NCBI RefSeq assembly: GCF_030867095.1
Contig: NC_081826.1
Coordinates: 251,018,251-251,082,250, forward strand
Reading direction: 5' to 3'
DNA from: Alligator mississippiensis
Taxonomy: Eukaryota > Chordata > Crocodylia > Alligatoridae
Length of the DNA: 64,000 nt
The translations under genes and the position numbers were made by a program. A model generated the notes under the pieces. The model worked only from the letters and a program-made list of their open reading frames with translations, did no database searches and was not told where the DNA came from. Below, piece by piece: positions 46,161 to 55,579 of this stretch (positions within the stretch are counted from its first letter, which is position 1; each line of letters starts with the position of its first letter).

Positions 46161-48150
46161 CAATAACTATGCTCCCACTTCAGAAAAACGACCTTAAAAA
46201 GTTTATTGGCTGAAATCTTGGAAGTTACGCAAAAGCAAAAGATGAAATGCCTACTAATAGTAAAAAAAAACCCACTTCTTCCACAGCTTATGGGTCAATT
46301 ACAAGAACAGTACTCTGTGAAAGTTTGTTTTTAAAAGATCAGTCCACAATGGGAAGTGTGCTCAGTCAAGCATAAGTACAGAGGAGCAGTTAGCTGCATT
46401 AGACTGAAGTCAGGCAGAAGACGGGACAAGAGTAGCACCTTACAGATTTTACTGGATCACTGAGGTATAAGGTTCCTGAAGATCAAGACTGCCTTCTATG
46501 AAACCTTATAACTCTCTGAGCCACTTATGTCTCTAATATACTATCTGCCCCAAATTCAGTCAAGCAGTTACAGCAGGCAGCTCTGAAAACCACTGAACTC
46601 ATGCTTAATGAGAAGCAAGGATCTGTAAAAGAGACAGCTTTAAATTCCCAGCAGTGGGGTGCAGTACACCACTTGGCTATGATATAACATCTGCATTTGC
46701 CCAAGGCCCAATACAACAAGGCCCTGATCCTGGACCCCAACATATCAACAGTTAACAATCAGATAATGCTTTGCCATCAGCTGTTTTTTCTGCCTGGATG
46801 TATAGCAAAGTGTAACTTCAAGAAGTGGATAAATACACATAAATCTTGCTCACAATGACTTAGCGCTTAGTTGTCTTTAGCTAGCAATTAACCAGAGAGA
46901 AGCAAGTATTTTACTGAGAAGAAAGGGGGTAGGGGTGGGAAACTGACCCCAAGGATTTCTGTGCAATTGTTATCAAGAGCTTTCTTTCAGTTATCAATCC
47001 ATTAAATTTTGTAAATGGGAGTGCCCAGCATAGGCAAATGAACAAGAAGAATGCTGCTCGTTAATGTGTTACAGGAAAACTTACTACAAGTGTGTATCAC
47101 CTTTCCAAGTCATCATTTGATCTACTTTAAAACAAACCTATCATAAAACTTTAGACTGTCTCAAAGTTTTTACATAATTTATTAATTTAGAACTGGCTCT
47201 TCGTTTACTAACTTACTCAAGTGTTTTTGTAGCAAAGAAAAAAAAATCATCAAGCAACATTTAATTTCAAAGTCAGCTAGTACTATACAATGACCAGGAA
47301 GTAAGTGAAGATACAATAGTTTGTACAAAGTATTTCATAGAAAAAAGTTTAAGTTGGCCTTTAGATGGTATAAATCACTTAACAGAGTTTAGCACAATTT
47401 GAAAAGATGATCAAGTGACTTTTTCCCTTCAACCAAGATAAGAATCAAAAAAAGCTCAAAAAGTAGAAAGTTGTAGTGTGTACAATAAAGTGAGCCTCAG
47501 TCAAGTCATGTGACAAAGCTAAGCATCAAGAAACTCCTCCTGAAACAAGATTTTACATTTCAAAAAACAAAAAGGCTGTATAAAGAAATAAAAGCAAACA
47601 TTTTGCTAAAGTTCAAGCTTTCGTTTGAGGAAACATTATCAGCATGTACTGTGCATACAGGACTGCAGCCACCATTTATATGCTATAAATTGTCCTATAC
47701 GTTAATTTGAAAGAGCTACAGCAACTTTAAGTTCTAAATGATTTTATTTTTTGAAGTAGATGGGCAGAGGTAGCAATCCAGAGTTTCGAGAAGAGCCTTT
47801 CAAGGATTCCATAGCATATCCAGGATTTGAGCCATGTTTTCAAAAGTGCTTTGGCAAGCAGGAAAAAATATCTGGTGTTGTCTGCAGTATATTGCATGGA
47901 AAACGCATGTGTCCATACCCCAACCACAGCATACCATTACTACCGACACGACTTCAAACAACACAACAAAGAGAACTCCAACTGTAAAGTTGTATCTGAG
48001 ATAAAGGCCAGTCATCCTTGCTTGGCCCACTTATTTTACCAGAAAAATTTTCTGAGGTGTAAGGACATATTAAACAGGTTTCCTTCACTCCCAGTAGTTT
48101 AGACTTTTCACAGGATTAGGGTACCAAGAGAGCCATGCAATGGGGAAGAA
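46161..48150. other. intron; weak SINE-like trace only
   Basis: At 46,395-46,470 the words TTAGACTGAAGTCAGGCAG and AGTAGCACCTTACAGATTTT resemble the element at 58,403-58,535. The rest is AT-rich and featureless. Confidence 0.4.
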
Positions 48151-48375
48151 GTCCTGATCCTCAAGGGAAACTTACACAACACTTCCCAGAGACGAGCCTA
48201 TGAGCTCCATTTCATCAACCTGCTGGATACTAGAGATCATGGACTAAAACATGGACATTGGATTTTTGATACATTATAATCTGCCTGGCAACTGACACCC
48301 CAGCCCAGTCCCTGGCTTCTTTACTTGTCATTCCATCCATGAAGAGCACACACCAACTGCTGAAACTTCCTTAGC

Positions 48376-48410
48376 CTGACGAAGGGTTTTTGAACCCGAA
48401 AGCTTGCTTA
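48376..48410 (+). ncRNA. hammerhead-ribozyme-like motif, intact core (left pseudo-LTR)
   Basis: CTGACGA at 48,376-48,382 fits the CUGANGA box. GGGTT (48,384-48,388) and AACCC (48,393-48,397) form stem II with loop TTTG. GAAA follows at 48,398-48,401, then GC-TT-GC as a minimal stem III and TTA at the expected cleavage site. Hammerheads are known in Penelope-like pseudo-LTRs. Stem I pairing was not evident. Confidence 0.6.
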
Positions 48411-48524
48411 ATAACTATTCTCCAACTATTTGGGTTGGTCTAATAAAAGATATCAAATTCACCCAAGGAACCTTGTCTGCCTATGTCCTTAGACCAACAC
48501 AGCTACAACCTAAACCCCTGCAAC

Positions 48525-49630
48525 ATGGAAGATATTGAATTCAGCCGTCTGAAATGGAAACTGTACAACATGAAAAAGAAAGAAGACAAACTCAACAGCG
48601 ATATATATTTTCTAAGCCTTTGCAAGAAACACAACTTCATTCCGTGAGGACAAAACATCTACAATCCCCTGACTACTATACACAACTCCAAATATGCTTC
48701 ACAGCTATGCAAAAGAACTTCAGAGAAAATTAGGAATCATCTACTTCATCTACTCTACTCCAGAAGAGACCAACTCAGGAAGGAAATCACCATATACTAC
48801 AACAACTTAAAAGACAGAAATCCATGCATGTTCCCTGACAATATACAGTGGATACGAAGAGACTACAAAAAACTTTCTACAGCATTCATCCTACATAAAA
48901 AGAAGAAATGGAACAAATTACTCCAAGAACAAGCTCCCCAGCCACAAAACAACCAGAGGAACAACACCAACACCTTACAACATTCCAACCTCAGACTCAA
49001 TGAAACTGAAAGCAGCAACCCACCCACAAATATTATCAATCTCTCCACACACACGCTTACCAAAATTGAAATATCTGTCCTTTCTAAAGGCCTAAATTTC
49101 TGTCCAGAAAAATACCCTAATAAAATACTTCAATGTGGAGAACTAGAATTCTTCCGACACCTGCGACTCAAAGAATATTTCCACAACCAAACTGAACCCA
49201 CTCCCAACAACAACTCATCCTCTGACAACATTCAGGAAAGGATCAATGTCAAAAAGCCCCAAAAAAACATCAGATTGGAAACCTCGCAGTGGACGAAACC
49301 CTAACCTTGACCGCTACATTGACTGCTTCAGGGAAAGAATGAACAATGAAATAATCAGCAACACACGTCACCACAACAACCTCTCTCTACCAGAGAAAAA
49401 GGCCATAGAATCTCTAAGATCTAACCACCAAATAGTAATAAAACCAGCAGATAAAGGAGGAGCCATAGTCATCCTAAACTGTGAGGATTACATAAAGGAA
49501 GCCAACAGACAGCTCTCTGACACCACTTAGTACAAAGAACTACAAGAAGATCCTACTCCCCTTTTCACCAAAAAACTCAACAATACCATCAGATCATTTC
49601 CATCAAGACTACAAGAAAAACTACAGACCT
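48525..49630 (+). pseudogene. Penelope-like ORF, 5' part, broken
   Basis: An ATG at 48,525 opens MEDIEFSRLKWKLYNMKK, a usual Penelope-like start, then meets TGA at 48,645. The same frame continues from 48,648 to a stop at 49,302. Similarity shifts to the next frame near the A-run at 49,259-49,266, and a TAG at 49,528 follows. KPADKGGAIVIL, a marker of the family just before the RT, lies at about 49,442. Confidence 0.8.
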
Positions 49631-51255
49631 TGATCCCCCCACTACCTAACCCGGGGACTTTTTACATGCTCCCTAAAATCCACAAACAAGGGAACCCTGG
49701 CAGACCTATCATATCCAACCATGGGACCTTAACTGAGGAAATATTAGGTTTCGTTGAATCAATCCTAAAACCGCCCGTCACCCACAGAGTAAGCTTTGTA
49801 CAAGACACTACAGACTTTCTACGGAAACTTAAAAACATAGGCCACCTTCCCAGCAACACACTCCTAGCCACCATGGACGTTACCAGCCTATATACCAACA
49901 TCTTACACCAGGATGGCATCCAAGCCTGCCTTACATATCTACAGGAACAAGATTACAACTCAGAATACAGACCCAAAGATATTACTGACCTTATACACTT
50001 CATCCTCACACACAATAATTTCACTTTTAATAATCAACACTTCCTTCAGATGATGGGAACAGCTATGGGCACTAAAATGGCCCCACAGTATGCCAACCTT
50101 TTTATGAGCCACCTGGAAGAAGACTTCCTCAAGAACTGCACCATCAAACCCTTGCTATACTTAAGATGCATCAATGACATCTTCATCATTTGGACTGAAA
50201 ACCTGCAATCTCCGATTGAGTTCCCTCAGAAATTCAACAATTACCATCCCTCCATCCGACTTTCTTTAGAATACTCCAGCACCAACATCTCCTTTTTAGA
50301 CACAATGATCAGTATCCAGAAGGGTAAAATACAGACCACAGTATACAAGAAACCCACAGACCAACATACATATCTGCAAAGAACCAGCAATCACCCTAAA
50401 CGCACCAAAAAAGCTGTGATATACAGCCAAGCCCTCAGATACCACCGCATTTGCACTGAAGAGAACACCCGGGATTGCCACCTCACCAATCTTAAAAAGG
50501 CTTTCACCCAGCAAGGACACTCCTCCAGAGAGGTAGATCGCACGTTTGAAAGAGCCACCTGGATACCATGTGAAGAACGGCTGCAGTACAGAAGAAACCC
50601 CCCCCCAAATCGCACACCACTGCTTATGACATATCACCCCTCCCTTGAACCTGTATGGAAAATCCTCAAACAACTGCAACCCATACTAGACAGAGACCCT
50701 ATTCTTAAAAAGATCTTCCCAGAGCCACCCATCCTAGCCTTCAAACAAGCACTGAGCCTCGCCAACCTCATCACCAGAAGCAAACTTCCTCAAGCCCAGA
50801 ACACACCAAAAGGATCCAGACTGTGCCATGATAGGAAATGCAAAACCTGCCAACACATCTCCACCACCCCCACTATTACTACACCCCACAACAGAGCCAT
50901 CAGCATCCCTGCATCTTACAGCTGCACCTCCAGAAATGTAATATACCTCATCCAATGCACCCAGTGCCCTGATGGAAAATATGTAGGAGAGACCAAACAA
51001 CAACTCCACACCAGAAGGAACGCACACCGGAAATCTATCAAAGACGGAAATACCCAATTACCGGTGGGGGCACATTTCTCACAGGAGGGCCACTCTCTCT
51101 CCAATCTCTCAGTCCTGATCCTCAAGGGAAACTTACACAACACTTCCCAGAGACGAGCCTATGAGCTCCATTTCATCAACCTCCTGGGTACTAGAGATCA
51201 TGGACTAAATATAGACATTGGATTTTTGATACATTACAATCTGCCTGGCAACTGA
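49630..51255 (+). CDS. Penelope-like reverse transcriptase with GIY-YIG nuclease, 3' open part
   Basis: 541-codon open frame. RT blocks are FYMLPKIHK with GRPIISN, ATMDVTSLYTNI (about residues 80-91), and AMGTKMAPQYANLF (about 146-159). The catalytic block reads CINDIF at residues 180-185 where the family has YIDD, so the first catalytic Asp is Asn. A CHDRKCKTC zinc-like knuckle (about 398-406) precedes the GIY-YIG segment (VIYLIQC..KYVGETKQQLHTRR, about 437-464). Established knowledge: these elements use RT plus GIY-YIG nuclease for target-primed integration. Inference: this copy is catalytically dead. Confidence 0.88.
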   Translation: MIPPLPNPGTFYMLPKIHKQGNPGRPIISNHGTLTEEILGFVESILKPPVTHRVSFVQDTTDFLRKLKNIGHLPSNTLLATMDVTSLYTNILHQDGIQACLTYLQEQDYNSEYRPKDITDLIHFILTHNNFTFNNQHFLQMMGTAMGTKMAPQYANLFMSHLEEDFLKNCTIKPLLYLRCINDIFIIWTENLQSPIEFPQKFNNYHPSIRLSLEYSSTNISFLDTMISIQKGKIQTTVYKKPTDQHTYLQRTSNHPKRTKKAVIYSQALRYHRICTEENTRDCHLTNLKKAFTQQGHSSREVDRTFERATWIPCEERLQYRRNPPPNRTPLLMTYHPSLEPVWKILKQLQPILDRDPILKKIFPEPPILAFKQALSLANLITRSKLPQAQNTPKGSRLCHDRKCKTCQHISTTPTITTPHNRAISIPASYSCTSRNVIYLIQCTQCPDGKYVGETKQQLHTRRNAHRKSIKDGNTQLPVGAHFSQEGHSLSNLSVLILKGNLHNTSQRRAYELHFINLLGTRDHGLNIDIGFLIHYNLPGN

Positions 51256-51335
51256 CTCCCCAGCCCAGCCCCTGGCTTCTTTACTTGTCATTTCATCCAG
51301 GAAGAGCACACACCAACTGCTGGAACTTCCTTAGC

Positions 51336-51370
51336 CTGACAAAGGGTTTTTGAACCCGAAAGCTTGCTTA
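51336..51370 (+). ncRNA. hammerhead-like motif, core mutated (right pseudo-LTR)
   Basis: Same layout as at 48,376, but the first box reads CTGACAA, losing the conserved G of CUGANGA. Stem II and GAAA are unchanged. Expected to be inactive. Confidence 0.55.
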
Positions 51371-51439
51371 ATAACTATTCTCCAACTATTTGGGTTGGTC
51401 TAATAAAAGATATCAAATTCACCCAAGGAACCTTGTCTG

Positions 51440-52139
51440 AATGACAGATGATGGGTTTTCAATGCTACCATTCCAGGGCAACAGTGGCACAGCTGCACCA
51501 TCAATAGCCAGCCCAGCATGCACAGAATCCATCTGACGGACAGAACAATTAAGCCTTTTAGACCTCACTCTCATATTCCTCTTTGCATCAGTCTGTATTA
51601 CTCAGCCTTGGAAAACAAGTCACAGGAGAACGATTACTTAAACAATTTTGAGAGCTAACCGACTCCTTATGCTAGGGCAGACAAGCATTTCCTTGCAATT
51701 GCAGGGGCCCATCTCTCACGATCTGCAGGAGGATGGAGTCCCATCTTACCAGATTCACACTAGAAAACTTGCAAGCGACCCAAGCCTCGGGGCAACGGTA
51801 ACACGCTGTCCAAGCCCTGTTCAGCTGCAGTAACTGCTCTTCCAGAAGAAGGTGCTGGCGAGTGGCATCTTGGCACTAGCTCCAAGGCAGGGCACCCCAG
51901 GGAAGGCCTTCCTATGCTCATTGCCAAGGGACTCCTGCAGAGGATGCAGGGCACCAAACAAGCTCACAAGAGCTCAGGCAGGGGGAGCAGAGCCCAGCTC
52001 TTCGCCTGCTGCACTTGAAGGAGCAAACTGAGATGGAGCCCACGCCCACACCCACCCAGGTCGACAACAGGCATCGCCCAGGGCCCCAGGGACGACCCAG
52101 CCCCTCTCTGCAGGGCCCCCCCAGGCTAAGCCCCGTCAC
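51440..52139. other. first-intron/5' flank, no repeat recognised
   Basis: Sequence becomes GC-richer towards the CpG island at 52,140. No exon was called on either strand. Confidence 0.35.
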
Positions 52140-52720
52140 CGCTAGGTCCCTCCTGCCCTCCCGCGGCCCCCTCTAGGGGCGAGACACGGCCGGAGCGCAG
52201 GGACGGTCGCCCGCCCAGGAGGCGAGGAGCCCGGGGCCCCGCGAAGGCGGCCGGCAGCACCCACGGCCCCGTGCCAGAAGCAGCCGAGCCTTCCTACCTC
52301 TGCTCCGCTCAGCCCGACGCGGCTCGCAAGGCCTAGCCTGGCTCGGCCCGGCCGGTTGTTTGCGTTCCCGGGGCTGGGGGGGGGGCGGGGCGCGAGAGCG
52401 GGGCGGAGCTCCCCGCACGCATGCGTCGTCCCGACGCTCCTCGGCAGACAGGGACCTCTCGACTGCTCAGCCGTGGCAGCCCCGAGACGGGAGGGGGCGG
52501 GGCGTGAGGCGGGCTCCTCCCCCAGCCGCCCTCGGGCCCGGAGGGGTGGGTGCGCTGCTCTCACTGCGGGGCGGGGCGGGGCGCGGCGCCGCTGGCGCCG
52601 CCTTAGGTCGCAGCTCAGGGGCTCCGGCCGCGGCTCCAAACGTTCGTGTCGTACCGGCGGCAACACGCGCGGGCTGGGGCTTGCCCCTGCCCCTCCAGGC
52701 GGGCTGACGCCTTACTGACT
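52140..52720 (-). promoter_or_regulatory. ZFYVE16: CpG island, probable ZFYVE16 promoter
   Basis: The window is otherwise CpG-poor; this stretch of about 580 bases is GC-rich and dense in CpG. It has several GC boxes (GGGGCGGGG near 52380, 52400 and 52570-52580) and a GCATGCG core near 52420 resembling an NRF1 half-palindrome, and no TATA box was noticed. It lies upstream of ZFYVE16 in the right orientation and downstream of CCDC125, as expected for a housekeeping-type promoter. It could also be bidirectional, but no plus-strand gene is recognised next to it. Confidence 0.7.
52298..52370 (-). other. ZFYVE16: candidate non-coding first exon of ZFYVE16
   Basis: A strong minus-strand donor, CAGAG|GTAGGAAG, ends at 52298 inside the CpG island. 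The ATG exon begins with an acceptor at 28882 and about 41 bases of 5'UTR, so an upstream non-coding exon is required. The right boundary (TSS) is only a guess. Splicing to 28882 would make an intron of about 23.4 kb. Confidence 0.4.
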
Positions 52721-52865
52721 GGGCATTTTCCACCCCCTGCGCTGAAGTGACATCTTAAGCCCCCTCTCTACGTCTTGCATGCATGATGCAATTAAGTGGC
52801 TCATTCAACAAAGCAATTATCAAGCCATCAAAAGTTATAAAGTTACAGCTGGAAAATATGCAATA

Positions 52866-53308
52866 CAGGCAGTCCTCGGACTTAAGGACACAATGGGATC
52901 CTGAAACGTGCACGTTAACTCAAACCTTGCAACTGGGAACCTTTTTTTCCATAGGAAACAATATTATGGATGAGTAACACAGCTACATTAATGTATTTAT
53001 ATTGTAAATAGGAATCCTAGTGATTTGGAAGGACTGGGTTGAGGTGACTTTGCTGGACTTTTTGAAGGGCTCTTGGCTGGAGCCTCCTCAGGAGTCTTGG
53101 CTGCTTTCTTAAAGAAAGTGTCCAAGGAAGTTTGGACAGAAGTCTTCCAGGGACACGGGTGACACCGCAAACTTGTTCGTTGGTGTGGCATCGCATCAGA
53201 TCAAGCATTGTGAAGTTGAAACTGATGTCAGAAAGTTGAAACAAGTGTCAATTTATAAATGTTGTAAGTGCGAAACATTGTAACAAAACATAAGTTGAGG
53301 TCTGCCTG
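52866..53308 (-). mobile_element. Tigger/pogo-like MITE with TA duplication
   Basis: Ends CAGGCAGTCCTCGGACTTAAG and (inverse right) CAGGCAGACCTCAACTTATG form inverted repeats flanked by TA on both sides (52,864-52,865; 53,309-53,310). The minus frame at 52,997-53,191 contains SVQTSLDTFFKKAAKTPEEA followed by a Ser/Pro/Lys-rich repeat, resembling the C-terminus of Tigger-class transposases, so it is likely an internally deleted copy. Confidence 0.75.
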
Positions 53309-53405
53309 TACATTTATAGCTGGTTACTACATGGTTTAATTTGCACGTCAGGGTCTGAGGCTGCGAGTCTCATCAGCTGACAGGGCAGCCCTCAGCTGCC
53401 TAGTG

Positions 53406-53696
53406 TAGTGGTTCTCAATCTTTTTTGTACCAAGACCCCTTTGCAAACATGGGTGGCCAGTCCCAACTTTGTGCCCTCACTTCCTACCCGCTGCCCCAAC
53501 CCCCCAGTGTGTAGGGCTGGGGGCCCCTACGCAGCCCCTCACACCCTGAAGTTCTGCCAGCCTGCAAGGGGAAACCCACAGTTTCCCCATGTTTTTCTCC
53601 TTTAAAGGAGAATCCATTTTAAAAGCTTGTTTGCTACCCTTTCATATATTACTATGACCCAGTTTGGGGTCATGACCCATGGGTTGAGAAACACTG
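53406..53696. mobile_element. hAT-type relic
   Basis: Left TAGTGGTTCTCAATC and right GGTTGAGAAACACTG are inverted ends of the same type as 20,980-21,127, but the element is longer. No TSD was recognised. Confidence 0.6.
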
Positions 53697-54110
53697 ACCA
53701 AGGGCACCAGGTGCCGCACAGATGGGAGTCCTGCCATGACCTGAGCCCTGACTGAGCACGACTGCACCAGCATTAAGGCGATAGGATCCAATGCTGGACC
53801 CCACAATCACACTTCCTGCCGCACCCAATTTAGAATAATGGCAAGAAAAAAAGATGAAACTAAAACAAAAACATGTGCAAGAGGGACAGCATCACAAGGG
53901 AAGAGTAGAATGAACAGCATAGCAGGAGGCATGATTGTGTGCATTGCACATCAGAACCTATCATGCCTTGACCTGAACAACAAGGGGCCCTTAGATCAGC
54001 ATACTTATGTTTTTATAGCACTTCTTACGACCAAAGCAAAACTCCCGATTTCAGCTGTAGCTGGAAAAGCAGTCTCAGGGGGGACCAGAAGGGTTTAGGG
54101 GAGACCTTGT
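53697..54110. other. intergenic, nothing firm
   Basis: Contains AAGAGGGACAGCATCACAAG near 53,878, also seen in diverged form near 55,498, so it may belong to a dispersed repeat. Confidence 0.35.
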
Positions 54111-54114
54111 TTCC

Positions 54115-54400
54115 CCTAGCGCCCCCCAGGATAACAAGGAATCTATGAATAACGGCCACAAGTTGTTGGAGAGTAGGTTTAGATTAGACATCCGTAAGAA
54201 CTACTTCCCAGTTAGGGTGGCTAGGATCTGGAACCAACTTCCAAGGGAAGTGGTGCTGGCTCCTACCCTGGGGGTCTTTAAGAAGTGGCTTGATGTCTAC
54301 CTGGCTGGGGTCAATTGAGCCCAGTTTTCCTCCTGCCCAGGCAGGGGGTCAGACCTGAAGATCTACAAGGTCCCTTCCAACCCTACTTCCATGATTCTAG
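54115..54400 (+). mobile_element. CR1 3'-end fragment
   Basis: [20 protein letters not shown] is readable on the plus strand, ending with CAAGGTCCCTTCCAACCC. Confidence 0.87.
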
Positions 54401-54695
54401 CAATCACTTCTCAGAGTCTCAAGATAGGCAGCTACAAAAAGTTAAAAAAAAAAATTTGCGGATAGTCCCTTTCCCCACTTTGCTCGTCCAGTTAGAGGCA
54501 GTTTCCCATAAATTTACCATAACAGACAGAGGACAGAGACAGTCTACCATGCTGGTTTTAAATCAAAGAACAGGGGCATCCCTCCTAATGATTCAGTTAA
54601 AAAATGACACTAAAAATCATCATCTTACAAGCTTGTTACAACATGAGCATATTTTCTTATTTTTAAAGCCCTTTAGGTAGGAACTGAGCTAGTCA

Positions 54696-54918
54696 TAGAA
54701 TCATGGAATAAAATTAGGGTTGGAAGGGACCTCAGGAGGTCATCTAGTCCAACCCCCTGCTCAAAGCAGGACCAGCCCCAACTGTATCTTCCTAGCCAAT
54801 TCTTTGTCTACCTGGGCTGGGATGATCTAGTTGAGGATGGCCCTTCTTTGGGCCATCCACAGGGAGCTGGATTAGATGAGGTTCCTTCCAACTCCAGTTT
54901 TCTCTGATTCTATGATTA
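54696..54918. mobile_element. two CR1 tails, opposed
   Basis: 54,696-about 54,805 is a minus-strand tail (AATCATGGAATAAAATTAGG, GGAAGGGACCTCAGGAGG). About 54,810-54,918 is a plus-strand tail (GGTTCCTTCCAACTCCAG, GATTCTATGATT). Together they make an inverted pair. Confidence 0.75.
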
Positions 54919-55579
54919 GCTCAGTTTCTTCAAGAATAAGAAAATATGCTCACATCATTAAAAGAAATTGAATGCCATCCGGTTGCAGCCTATGCTCTTG
55001 TGGAGCCTAAATCTGTACATTTAGAATGAATTTGTTCCGAGATCTTCTTTACAATGATCCAAGGCCAGAGCTACACTTGCACAACTAACAATGTCATTAT
55101 GATTTATGGTATACTTTTATATCAGCATACAACTTTGAAGAGAGATTTTTAAAAAGAAAAAAGCAAGCTCCAAGAGGCAGGGATTGTACAATTTCAAGGG
55201 ACAGAGAACAAGAAAGAAGACAAGATCATAGAGGCTTGTGAGAAAGACACCAATAAGCATACAGAATTAAATCTTGGAAAGGCTTATTGCCATAGAAACC
55301 AAATCAAACACACCAAACAGAAATAACTGTATTTTAAATTGTGCTGTCTTGAATATTGTTATTTCCTTTCAAATTAGATTTATAAAACCATCATATCACA
55401 GATCAATCTCAGGCTAAATAGGGTGATCCCTACCCCAAGAAGCTTCCGACTTGGAATATGGCAAGAAAAGAGATGGAATTAAACAAAGAGATGTACAAGA
55501 GGGACAGAAGCACAAGGGAAGAATAGAATTAATACATCCAAAGTATACACCAGTCTCCAGATTCAATGAAGGAAAAAGC
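54919..55579. other. intergenic, nothing recognised
   Basis: AT-rich; no features supported. Confidence 0.35.

Larger units (their letters stand above)
48151..51439 (+). mobile_element. Penelope-like element with pseudo-LTRs
   Basis: Two direct repeats of about 328 bases (48,151-48,479 and 51,112-51,439, more than 90% alike by eye) flank a body with one long gene. The repeat contains the end of that gene plus the 3' tail, so the left repeat is the 3' end of a truncated upstream copy. This head-to-tail layout with pseudo-LTRs is characteristic of Penelope-like elements. Domains are a Penelope-type RT and a C-terminal GIY-YIG nuclease. Confidence 0.9.

Noticed and set aside
52142..52733. Frames up to 174 codons in the CpG island
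   Set aside because: Arg/Pro/Gly/Ala-rich by-products of CpG-rich DNA; no splice or protein evidence.
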